5,750 bases of DNA, taken from contig URPL01000048.1 of NCBI GenBank assembly GCA_900549725.1, positions 1 through 5,750 on the forward strand. Reading direction: 5' to 3'. Under the pieces are notes generated by a model that saw only the letters and a program-made list of their open reading frames with translations, did not search any database and was not told the origin of the DNA. Positions 1-5,750 of the stretch are shown one piece after another. Origin of the DNA: an uncultured Eubacteriales bacterium (GTDB taxonomy: Bacteria; Bacillota; Clostridia; Oscillospirales; CAG-272). The number at the start of each line of letters is the position of its first letter. Positions within the stretch are counted from its first letter, which is position 1. A program made the translations under genes and the position numbers.

Positions 1-29
1 ATTAAAAAACAAAGAAAGCAGTACAAATC

Positions 30-1022
30 ATGAAAAAAACCTTGACGCTTTTTTTCGTTCTTCTTGCGCTCTTCTTCCCTGTTTTTTCCGTTTTTGCACA
101 GGCGGAAGAAAAACCGATTCGTTGGGTGGATTTCACCGTAACGGCACAAGCGCTGCAGGAAGCGGCATCGCTTGATATTGCGGCGCACGAAGCGGGCGAG
201 AGCCTGTCCTGGACGGAATTGCTTGCATGCTATGCGGCAATGCACGGCGGAAGCTTTGCTGCATACCGCCCGGGGGCGCTTCGCTCTCTTGCGGAAAAAG
301 CCGAGACGGAGCGTTGCCCGCTTTCCGACATTGCGCAAAGCGGCGGCAGCGAAAAGCTTTACCTTTATTATTGCCGCGCCTATGATGCGGTGCTTTCGGG
401 TATGCTCGGCGAATATCGCGCGGTGACATTTGAAAACGGAAAGGAAGTTATGGGGGAAAAACAATACGGCGTCTGCGCCGCAGCGCCGATTGCAAAGGGC
501 TATTCCGTAACGGAATACAATGATTTCGGCACGGCGCGCTCCTACGGGTATCGGCGGCGGCATCTTGGGCATGATATGCTCGGCAGCGTCGGCACGCCGA
601 TCTGTGCGGTTGAGGGCGGATATGTGGAGGCACTCGGCTGGAATCAATACGGCGGATGGCGCATCGGTATTCGCTCTTTTGACAGCAAGCGATATTATTA
701 CTATGCGCATTTACGAAAAGACGCGCCGTATGAGGATCTGTACCCCGGAAAAATCGTAAACGCCGGAGAGGTAATCGGTTATCTCGGAATGACCGGATAC
801 AGCGCAAAGGAGAATGTGAACAATATTGATATTCCGCATTTGCACATCGGGCTTGAGCTGATTTTCGCCCCGGAACAAAAAGACGGCTATTGCCAGATAT
901 GGATCAGCCTTGACGAGCTGAGCCGTTTTTGGGCGCAGAATGCGACCACGGCTGAAAAGACGCCGCAGGGGACGCGCCGTGCCGCCTCGTATTTTTTGCG
1001 CGCGGATTCCCCGCAGCAGTAA
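30..1022 (+). CDS. Secreted M23 family (LytM/lysostaphin-type) zinc metallopeptidase
   Basis: This 330-residue protein is probably exported and cuts peptide cross-links of peptidoglycan outside the membrane. Residues 1-25 form a Sec signal peptide: Lys2-Lys3, a hydrophobic core, then AQA before Glu26 as a likely signal peptidase I site (VFA at 21-23 is an alternative). Residues about 26-160 are a region I do not recognise. The M23 domain spans about 170-280. It has HLGHD (His178, Asp182), YAHL (His227) and PHLHIG (His270, His272). By family knowledge His178, Asp182 and His272 bind zinc while His227 and His270 are catalytic, so the enzyme looks active. The GTPICAVEGGYV and AGEVIGYLG segments are also typical of the fold. 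The ATG at 30 is chosen because it gives an intact signal peptide; the ribosome binding site before it is weak (A-rich AAAGAAAG). The last 119 bases lie antisense to the end of the symporter gene. The exact substrate cannot be told. M23 domains are also found in regulatory or sporulation proteins, so a role outside wall turnover is possible. Confidence 0.9.
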   Translation: MKKTLTLFFVLLALFFPVFSVFAQAEEKPIRWVDFTVTAQALQEAASLDIAAHEAGESLSWTELLACYAAMHGGSFAAYRPGALRSLAEKAETERCPLSDIAQSGGSEKLYLYYCRAYDAVLSGMLGEYRAVTFENGKEVMGEKQYGVCAAAPIAKGYSVTEYNDFGTARSYGYRRRHLGHDMLGSVGTPICAVEGGYVEALGWNQYGGWRIGIRSFDSKRYYYYAHLRKDAPYEDLYPGKIVNAGEVIGYLGMTGYSAKENVNNIDIPHLHIGLELIFAPEQKDGYCQIWISLDELSRFWAQNATTAEKTPQGTRRAASYFLRADSPQQ

Positions 1023-2337
1023 AGAGCGCGGTTTTTGTGATGCCGCGGATCACGGGCAGATAGGTCAAAAGGCAGCCGGTATTCAAAAGCGCCATAAGCA
1101 CCGTACAAAAATCGCTGAGCTCCCACACATTTCCCGTATCCCAAAACACGGCAAGCCCGCCCAAAGCGCAAAACAGAAAACAATATCCCTGCAAAAGGAT
1201 CCTCCGGCCGCAAAAATAGCGCAGGCATTCCATTCCGTAAAACGACCAACACACGACCGTGGAAAACGCAAAAAGAATCACCATTGCGGCGACCGCATAG
1301 GAAGCCCATGCGCCGAGTGCGCCGGAAAAAGCATTGCAAACCGTGAAAAGAGAGCTGTCGCTTCCCTGCCCCTGCGGGAATGCGCATAACAGCACAAGCG
1401 CGGTAAGCGTGCACAGCAATACGGTATCCACAAAGACCTCCGCAATCCCGAGAAAGCCGCTGCGCAGCAGCTCCGTGCGTTTTGTGCCAGCATAGCTGAT
1501 GGGGGCTGTGCCGCAGCCGGCCTCATGCGAATAAACGCCTTTTGCAATGCCGTGCCGCATGGCGCCAAGGCAAAGAAATCCGCCGATACCGCCCGCAGCG
1601 CTCTTGAAGGTAAAAATGCCGCGGAATATAGAGCAAAAAGCCTCCCGCAGCGCGCCGCGCATACATAGCAAGGCGGCACAGCAAAGAAGAACATAGAATG
1701 CGGTGCAAAGCGGGATTACCCGGGCGGTAAAACCGCTGATGCGATTTCTGCCGCCGAAAATCAACACGCAAATTCCGAGAAAAATAGCGACGCCGACCGC
1801 ACGCCGCGGCAAAGAAAAAACATCGCGCGCTGCTTCACTTACCGCACGCATCTGCACAAGATTACCGCAAAAAGAGGCGCAGATACACAGCACGCAAAAA
1901 GCGCCGCCCGCCGCGGTGCCCCATTTTTTTCGAATATAATACATCGGGCCGCCGTAAAGAACGGGCGCGCCCTCTTTTCCCTTTCGCTTTCTTTGGCAGT
2001 CAATACTCAGCACGATCTCGCAGAATTTGAGCGGCATGGTCGCAAATGCACTCACCCACATCCAAAAAACAGCGCCGCTCCCGCCCAGGCGCAGCGCAAC
2101 CGCAACGCCGACGATATTTCCGACCCCAAGCGTTCCGGCAAGCGCCAGGCACATTGCCCGCATCGGCGAATAGTCTTTATCGGCGCTCTTGTTTCGAAAG
2201 AGGCAAGCCGCCGTGTGCCGAGGGTTTGCGAAAAAAATGCCGCCGAGCGAAAACAAAGCGGCAAGCCCGGCACTCCCCAAAAACAAAGGAAACATCGTGC
2301 CGAAGCAATATAAATTGATCCATTCGATCAGTTTCAA
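904..2337 (-). CDS. Sodium:alanine (or glycine) symporter, AGCS family
   Basis: This is an integral membrane transporter expected to import alanine or glycine together with Na+. With the TTG start at 2337 it has 477 residues, within the usual family length, and about ten or eleven hydrophobic segments. Family marks, in order, are GTLGVGNIVGVA (68-79), the signature-like GGSGAVFWMWVSAFAT (85-100, with Thr100 where the signature as I recall it has Gly), GGPMYYI (129-135), GVYSHEAGCGTAPISYAG (267-284) and WSFYGMECLRY (364-374). The TTG is preferred because AGGCAGGG lies just upstream and the product begins like relatives (KLIEWIN before the first membrane helix). A GTG at 2487 would add 50 unlikely residues and begin inside the CIRCE element; an ATG at 2295 lacks a ribosome binding site and cuts the first helix. 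The protein holds 27 cysteines, mostly in membrane segments. Residues about 439-477 are a hydrophilic Arg/Ala/Ser-rich tail encoded opposite the peptidase gene. The family is clear; the substrate is inferred. Confidence 0.88.
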   Translation of the reverse strand: MKLIEWINLYCFGTMFPLFLGSAGLAALFSLGGIFFANPRHTAACLFRNKSADKDYSPMRAMCLALAGTLGVGNIVGVAVALRLGGSGAVFWMWVSAFATMPLKFCEIVLSIDCQRKRKGKEGAPVLYGGPMYYIRKKWGTAAGGAFCVLCICASFCGNLVQMRAVSEAARDVFSLPRRAVGVAIFLGICVLIFGGRNRISGFTARVIPLCTAFYVLLCCAALLCMRGALREAFCSIFRGIFTFKSAAGGIGGFLCLGAMRHGIAKGVYSHEAGCGTAPISYAGTKRTELLRSGFLGIAEVFVDTVLLCTLTALVLLCAFPQGQGSDSSLFTVCNAFSGALGAWASYAVAAMVILFAFSTVVCWSFYGMECLRYFCGRRILLQGYCFLFCALGGLAVFWDTGNVWELSDFCTVLMALLNTGCLLTYLPVIRGITKTALFTAAGNPRAKNTRRHGASPAASFQPWSHSAPKNGSARQG

Positions 2338-2352
2338 GAAAGATCCCTGCCT
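2338..2352 (-). promoter_or_regulatory. Ribosome binding site supporting the TTG start of the symporter
   Basis: On the minus strand AAGGCAGGGA lies six bases before TTG at 2337. It is an imperfect AGGAGG-like site at good spacing, and it is the main reason for choosing this start over the GTG at 2487 or the ATG at 2295. Confidence 0.6.
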
Positions 2353-2362
2353 TTTCTGCTCA

Positions 2363-2368
2363 AGTATA
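2363..2368 (-). promoter_or_regulatory. Possible -10 box of the symporter promoter
   Basis: The minus strand reads TATACT here (five of six matches to TATAAT), 25 bases before the TTG start. Transcription would begin near 2356 and leave a leader of about 20 bases. No good -35 box lies at the matching distance, so the call is weak. Confidence 0.3.
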
Positions 2369-2440
2369 TGCAAAAGCAAGGCAATGCATTTCCGAAATGA
2401 GGAAAAAATATGAACGAAATGTAACATCTGCGCAAAAGAC

Positions 2441-2469
2441 TTGATTTTTCCCGAAAAGGAATGTACAAT
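2441..2469 (+). promoter_or_regulatory. Sigma-A-type promoter of groESL
   Basis: A -35 box TTGATT (2441-2446) and a -10 box TACAAT (2464-2469) are separated by exactly 17 bases. Transcription should start near 2476, so the CIRCE operator begins a few bases into the transcript and the untranslated leader is about 80 bases. This placement is typical of HrcA-controlled vegetative promoters in Firmicutes. Confidence 0.8.
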
Positions 2470-2480
2470 AGAATCATCGA

Positions 2481-2507
2481 TTAGCACTCGCGACTAATGA
2501 GTGCCAG
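2481..2507 (+). promoter_or_regulatory. CIRCE operator (HrcA binding site)
   Basis: The element reads TTAGCACTC, nine spacer bases, then GAGTGCCAG. The family consensus is TTAGCACTC-N9-GAGTGCTAA, so the left arm is perfect and the right arm differs at two of nine positions, both in its outer end. It sits just after the expected groESL start site. By established knowledge, HrcA binds here to repress chaperone transcription at normal temperature and is released under heat or folding stress. hrcA itself is not in this window. Confidence 0.93.
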
Positions 2508-2542
2508 TTTCGACAAAACTCATTCAGAGAATTTTGAATATC

Positions 2543-2547
2543 GGAGG
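2543..2547 (+). promoter_or_regulatory. groES ribosome binding site, deciding the start
   Basis: GGAGG lies ten bases before ATG 2558 but only four bases before the in-frame TTG at 2552. The spacing therefore favours the ATG, which also gives the conserved GroES beginning MTLKPLSDRV. Confidence 0.85.
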
Positions 2548-2557
2548 TTGATTGATT

Positions 2558-2845
2558 ATGACACTGAAACCATTGTCTGATCGGGTTGTAGTAAAATTGC
2601 TTGAGGCAGAAGAAACCACCAAGGGCGGTATCATTCTTGCGGCGGCTGCAAAGGAAAAGCCGCAGATCGCACAGATCGTTGCGGTCGGCCCGGGCGGTCT
2701 TGTTGACGGCAAGGAGGTGGAAATGACCGTTTCCGTCGGTCAGAAAGTCATCACGAGCAAATATTCCGGAACCGAGGTCAAATGCGACGGCGAAGAATAT
2801 ACCATCGTTCGTCAGAGCGATATTCTCGCGATCGTGGAAGACTGA
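2558..2845 (+). CDS. groES: Co-chaperonin GroES (Hsp10)
   Basis: GroES forms the seven-membered lid that closes the GroEL folding chamber in the cytoplasm. The product has 95 residues, the usual length. It begins with the family sequence MTLKPLSDRVVVK. Residues about 17-33 form the mobile loop that contacts GroEL, with TKGGIIL at its core, and VGPGG and GQKVI follow in the beta-barrel. The C-terminal stretch YTIVRQSDILAIVE is also characteristic. It is the first gene of the groES-groEL operon, behind a CIRCE-controlled promoter, with 39 bases to groEL. I see no missing or odd residues. Confidence 0.98.
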   Translation: MTLKPLSDRVVVKLLEAEETTKGGIILAAAAKEKPQIAQIVAVGPGGLVDGKEVEMTVSVGQKVITSKYSGTEVKCDGEEYTIVRQSDILAIVED

Positions 2846-2884
2846 ATTTCCGACACACCAAAATAAAAGGAGAGCTGATTTATT

Positions 2885-4531
2885 ATGGCAAAAGAAATCG
2901 TATACGGCATCGAAGCCAGAAATGCATTGCTGAAGGGCGTTGACAAGCTTGCCAACACCGTGAAAATCACGATGGGCCCCAAGGGGCGCAATGTTGTGCT
3001 TGATAAAAAGTACGGCACACCGCTGATCACAAACGACGGTGTTACTATCGCAAAGGAAATCGAGCTTGAAAACCCGATGGAAAACATGGGCGCGCAGCTG
3101 GTAAAGGAAGTTGCCACCAAGACAAACGACGCAGCCGGCGACGGCACCACCACCGCTACCCTGCTGGCGCAGGCATTCATCCGCGAGGGTATGAAAAATG
3201 TTGCCGCAGGCGCAAATCCGATGGTTGTTCGCAAGGGCATTCAAAAGGCGGTTGACAAGGCTGTGGAAACGCTGAAAGCGCATTCGCAAAAGGTCAACGG
3301 CTCTGATGATATCGCAAGAGTCGGCACCGTCTCCGCGGGAGACGCAATGATCGGCACTTTGATTTCGGATGCAATGGAAAAGGTCACCTCCGACGGTGTG
3401 ATCACCGTGGAGGAATCCAAGAGCGCCGACACCTATTCCGAGGTTGTGGAAGGCATGCAGTTTGACCGCGGCTATATTTCCCCCTACATGGTAACGGATA
3501 CCGATAAAATGGAAGCCGTGATCGATGACGCGATGATCCTCATCACCGATAAGAAGATTTCCAACATTCAGGAGATCCTGCCCGTTCTTGAGCAGATTGC
3601 ACAGTCCGGCCGCAAACTCGTTATCATCGCGGAGGATGTTGAGGGCGAGGCATTGACCACGCTGGTGCTCAACAAGCTGCGCGGGACCTTTACCTGCGTC
3701 GCGGTCAAGGCTCCGGGCTTTGGCGACAGAAGAAAAGAAATGCTGCGCGATATCGCTATTCTGACGGGCGGCGAAGTGATCACCTCTGAGCTCGGTCTCG
3801 AGCTGAAGGACACTACCGTTGCACAGCTCGGCCGTGCAAAACAGGTAAAGATCAATAAAGAAAACACCATCATCGTCGGCGGCGAGGGTGCAAGCGAAGA
3901 GATCAAAGCGCGCATTGCGCAGATCCGCGCAGGCATTGAAAGCACTACCTCCGATTTTGACCGCGAGAAGCTGCAGGAGCGCCTTGCAAAGCTGGCAGGC
4001 GGCGTTGCGGTGATCAAAGTCGGCGCTGCGACCGAAACCGAGATGAAGGAAAAGAAGCTGCGCATTGAGGATGCACTCAACGCAACCAAGGCAGCCGTTG
4101 AGGAAGGCATTGTCCCGGGCGGCGGCACCTCTTATCTGAATGTGATTCCCGCTGTCAAGGAGCTGCTCGGCACAACCGAGGGCGATGAAAAGGTCGGCGT
4201 TGCGATCGTGGTCAAGGCTTTGGAAGAGCCGGCAAGACAGATCGCCGAAAACGCAGGCTTTGAGGGCTCCGTTGTCGTGGATAAGATCATGAACAGCAAA
4301 AAGCTCGGCTACGGCTTCAACGCATATGACGAAACCTATGTTGACATGGTGGAGGCAGGCATCGTTGACCCGACCAAGGTCGCGCGCAGCGCATTGCAGA
4401 ATGCTGCTTCCGTGGCTGCTACGGTTCTCACCACCGAAGCGCTCGTTGCCGACAAACCCGATGAAAAGGCAGATGCCGCCGCTGCGGCTGCAGGAGCTGC
4501 CGGCATGGGCGGTATGGGCGGTATGTATTGA
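2885..4531 (+). CDS. groEL: Chaperonin GroEL (Hsp60)
   Basis: GroEL is the ATP-driven double-ring chaperonin that folds proteins in the cytoplasm together with GroES. Its 548 residues match the usual length. The equatorial domain shows the nucleotide-site motifs ITMGPKGRNVVLD (28-40), NDGVTIAKEIE (50-60, Asp51) and AGDGTTTAT (84-92, Asp86). Asp396 in IEDALNATKAAVEEG corresponds to the ATP-hydrolysis aspartate of the family (Asp398 in E. coli). The apical domain has YISPYMVTD and VKAPGFGDRRKEML. The protein ends in the glycine-methionine tail GMGGMGGMY that hangs into the folding cavity. AAAGGAGAG lies about 11 bases before the ATG. It is co-transcribed with groES under HrcA control and ends 35 bases before a strong hairpin terminator. 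It looks intact and active. Confidence 0.98.
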   Translation: MAKEIVYGIEARNALLKGVDKLANTVKITMGPKGRNVVLDKKYGTPLITNDGVTIAKEIELENPMENMGAQLVKEVATKTNDAAGDGTTTATLLAQAFIREGMKNVAAGANPMVVRKGIQKAVDKAVETLKAHSQKVNGSDDIARVGTVSAGDAMIGTLISDAMEKVTSDGVITVEESKSADTYSEVVEGMQFDRGYISPYMVTDTDKMEAVIDDAMILITDKKISNIQEILPVLEQIAQSGRKLVIIAEDVEGEALTTLVLNKLRGTFTCVAVKAPGFGDRRKEMLRDIAILTGGEVITSELGLELKDTTVAQLGRAKQVKINKENTIIVGGEGASEEIKARIAQIRAGIESTTSDFDREKLQERLAKLAGGVAVIKVGAATETEMKEKKLRIEDALNATKAAVEEGIVPGGGTSYLNVIPAVKELLGTTEGDEKVGVAIVVKALEEPARQIAENAGFEGSVVVDKIMNSKKLGYGFNAYDETYVDMVEAGIVDPTKVARSALQNAASVAATVLTTEALVADKPDEKADAAAAAAGAAGMGGMGGMY

Positions 4532-4566
4532 TTTCGCCCCCTCTCAAAAATTCGAGCAAAAACCGA

Positions 4567-4603
4567 AGAAGGCGTTTCCAAAGCGGAAACGCCTTCTCTT
4601 TTT
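4567..4603 (+). terminator. Rho-independent terminator of groESL, probably bidirectional
   Basis: A perfect 13-base-pair stem (4567-4579 pairing with 4585-4597) encloses a five-base loop AAAGC and is followed by CTTTTT. It lies 35 bases after the groEL stop. Read on the minus strand the same stem is followed by TTCGGTTTTTG, 21 bases beyond the coaD stop, so it may also end the rsmD-coaD transcript, though with a poorer T tract. Confidence 0.92.
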
Positions 4604-4618
4604 GTCTGTTGTCGTTTT

Positions 4619-5101
4619 TTATTTTTTCTCTGCTCCGCGTGCCGCAAGCATCCGCACAACGGAGGGCGGAACCTCGGCGGAGATATCAATGCCGTGGCGA
4701 ATCATATCGCGGATATAGGTGGAGCTGAGATGCAGAAATTCGGGCCGCACCGGAAAAAGCAGCGTATCGGCGCCGCAGAGCCTGCGGTTGATCTGCGCCA
4801 TGGGGATTTCATAGTCCGCATCGCTGCCGTTGCGCACACCGCGAACCAAAATACCGTCGTGTTCTTTCAAAAAGTCTGCAACCAGCCCGTCCGTCATCGC
4901 CGCGCGCGCCCCCGGAATATCCGCGATTGCTTCCGATGCCATGCGCAGGCGCTCCTGCGCGGAAAACAGGCTGTGCTTTTCCCCGTTGTTGCAAACAAGA
5001 AGCACAACGCTTTCAAAGACCGCGCCGCAGCGCAGCACAAGATCCATATGCCCGTTTGTGATAGGGTCAAAGGTTCCGGTGATTACCGCCGTTTTTTTCA
5101 T
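4619..5101 (-). CDS. coaD: Pantetheine-phosphate adenylyltransferase (phosphopantetheine adenylyltransferase)
   Basis: This cytoplasmic enzyme transfers AMP from ATP to 4'-phosphopantetheine, giving dephospho-CoA, the next-to-last step of coenzyme A synthesis. The 160 residues match the family length. The nucleotidyltransferase signature GTFDPITNGH is at 9-18, with His18 as the ATP-binding histidine. Lys42 lies in NNGEKHSLFS, in the same place as the E. coli substrate-binding lysine. VRGVRNGSDADYE (86-98) carries the conserved arginines, and LSSTYIRD (125-132) is the C-terminal nucleotide-contact motif. Its ATG overlaps the rsmD stop in ATGA (5098-5101), which suggests coupled translation. 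No separate ribosome binding site is needed, although GGAGG-like sequence lies upstream in the end of rsmD. The gene appears intact. Confidence 0.97.
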   Translation of the reverse strand: MKKTAVITGTFDPITNGHMDLVLRCGAVFESVVLLVCNNGEKHSLFSAQERLRMASEAIADIPGARAAMTDGLVADFLKEHDGILVRGVRNGSDADYEIPMAQINRRLCGADTLLFPVRPEFLHLSSTYIRDMIRHGIDISAEVPPSVVRMLAARGAEKK

Positions 5102-5670
5102 ACCTGCTCCGCCTCCCTTGCTCTTAAGTAAGAAAGATACATTCTCCCGTAATGAGATGCTTTTTCAAGCGTAAGTCCAAGCGCGCACAGCTGCTCTTCC
5201 CCAAGCGGCAGCGGCTGTTCGTCCTCGCAGATCAAAAGCCCGCCCGACTTCAAAATTCCCGCACGCATGACCCATTCGATCACGGCAGCGGTCAACTTTT
5301 TCGCAAAGGGAGGATCCATATAAATAAAATCGAATCTCTCTTTTTTTGCAGCCCCGCGCAAATATTCCTCATAGGTGCACATTGCGACCCGGCAGCGGTC
5401 AAACAGCTTTGTATGCTTGGCGTTTTTTATGATAATATCGCATGCGGCGCGCTCGCTGTCCACAAACACCGCAGATGCCGCCCCGCGGCTCAGCGCCTCA
5501 AGGCCCATTTGCCCGCTGCCGGCAAACAGATCCAAAAAACGCTTTTCCGACAACTCAAAATGCAGCGAGCTGAACACAGCCTCTTTGACCCGCTCCGCCG
5601 TCGGGCGCGTGTTCTCCCCCGGCAGGGTTTCCAGCCGCGCGCCCTTGGCGCTTCCCGTAATAATTCTCAT
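5098..5670 (-). CDS. rsmD: 16S rRNA (guanine(966)-N(2))-methyltransferase RsmD
   Basis: This S-adenosylmethionine-dependent enzyme methylates N2 of G966 (E. coli numbering) in 16S rRNA of the small ribosomal subunit. The 190 residues match the family. It begins MRIITGSAKGARL, as relatives do, followed by TRPTAERVKEAVFSSL (21-36). The cofactor-binding motif DLFAGSGQMGLEALSRGA is at 47-64, and the catalytic MDPPF is at 118-122, the amino-methyltransferase form of the DPPY motif. An in-frame start at 5706 (and an ATG at 5682) would add 12 (or 4) residues not seen in the family. The ATG at 5670 also has AAAGGA 12 bases upstream. The gene is followed directly by coaD, a common pairing in Firmicutes, and the two overlap by four bases. 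Confidence 0.97.
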   Translation of the reverse strand: MRIITGSAKGARLETLPGENTRPTAERVKEAVFSSLHFELSEKRFLDLFAGSGQMGLEALSRGAASAVFVDSERAACDIIIKNAKHTKLFDRCRVAMCTYEEYLRGAAKKERFDFIYMDPPFAKKLTAAVIEWVMRAGILKSGGLLICEDEQPLPLGEEQLCALGLTLEKASHYGRMYLSYLRAREAEQV

Positions 5671-5682
5671 CGTTATGACCAT

Positions 5683-5703
5683 TCCTTTCCGCTGTGCGGA
5701 AGG
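5683..5703 (-). promoter_or_regulatory. rsmD ribosome binding site within a small hairpin
   Basis: The minus strand carries AAAGGA (5688-5683), 12 bases before the rsmD ATG. Immediately upstream, TTCCGC (5701-5696) and GCGGAA (5692-5687) form a six-pair stem with an ACA loop, and the 3' arm shares two A bases with the ribosome binding site. This could lower translation of rsmD, but the stem is short and regulation is only inferred. Confidence 0.4.
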
Positions 5704-5727
5704 CACAAAAAGGCACGAAAAAGCCTT
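5700..5727 (-). terminator. Possible weak terminator of an upstream gene outside the window
   Basis: On the minus strand AAGGC (5727-5723) can pair with GCCTT (5714-5710) around an eight-base loop TTTTTCGT, followed by TTTGTG. The five-pair stem is short and the T tract interrupted. It would fit the end of a gene lying beyond 5750 and reading in the same direction as rsmD. It could equally be just low-complexity sequence. Confidence 0.25.
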
Positions 5728-5750
5728 GCGCCGTTACACAGCATTAAAAA

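Noticed and set aside
973..1002. CGCGC/GCGCG pairing near the end of the peptidase gene as a terminator
   Set aside because: The stem has only five pairs around a loop of about 20 bases and its T run lies within the loop, not after the stem.
887..2313. Several frames of 60-175 codons on both strands over the symporter gene
   Set aside because: They are shadows of the symporter frame, rich in Arg and Ala, without family features.
2485..2487. GTG at 2487 as the start of the symporter
   Set aside because: It would begin inside the CIRCE operator and add 50 residues not expected in the family, with no ribosome binding site. The TTG at 2337 fits better.
2481..2507. CIRCE as an operator for the symporter too
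   Set aside because: It lies about 110 bases upstream of the only visible -10 box for that gene, too far to block its promoter directly.
2552..2554. TTG at 2552 as the start of groES
   Set aside because: It is only four bases from the GGAGG, and the ATG at 2558 gives the conserved N-terminus at proper spacing.
2474..3289. Long open frame of 271 codons on the minus strand under groES and the start of groEL
   Set aside because: It is antisense to two certain genes, has no recognisable domain and crosses the groESL promoter and leader. It is explained by the codon bias of the sense strand.
3568..4128. Open frame of 186 codons antisense to groEL
   Set aside because: Long antisense frames under groEL are a common by-product of its biased codon use. 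The product is Ser/Pro/Ala-rich low-complexity sequence without a plausible ribosome binding site.

Overview
This window is a housekeeping segment of a chromosome, most likely from an anaerobic Clostridia-type Firmicute (Oscillospirales/Ruminococcaceae-like). That placement is inferred from a groESL operon with a CIRCE (HrcA) operator right after its promoter, strong AGGAGG-type ribosome binding sites, an rsmD-coaD gene pair, a TTG start, moderate-to-high GC, and GroES/GroEL sequences that look clostridial. No database search was possible, so the genus is not assigned.

Layout from left to right. Bases 30-1022 (+) encode a secreted M23 (LytM-type) zinc metallopeptidase with a complete metal site. 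Bases 904-2337 (-) encode a sodium:alanine/glycine symporter of the AGCS family. It converges on the peptidase gene, and the two 3' ends overlap by 119 bp. Bases 2338-2557 are a divergent control region holding the groESL promoter and CIRCE operator (+) and a weaker possible symporter promoter (-). Bases 2558-4531 (+) are groES and groEL, closed by a strong, probably bidirectional hairpin terminator at 4567-4603. Bases 4619-5670 (-) are rsmD followed by coaD, which overlap in a 4-base ATGA and read toward groEL. The last 80 bases (5671-5750) are the rsmD leader, with a hairpin near its ribosome binding site and short GGCAC repeats.

The gene products act in separate processes: cell-wall hydrolysis, amino-acid uptake, protein folding, 16S rRNA methylation and coenzyme A synthesis. 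The only clear operons are groES-groEL and rsmD-coaD. There is no gene-free stretch longer than 300 bases. I see no tRNA, rRNA, CRISPR array, insertion sequence or phage gene, and no convincing undescribed system. The points worth a second look are the antisense overlap of the peptidase and symporter tails, the unusually cysteine-rich symporter, the modified CIRCE element, and small structures in the two leader regions.
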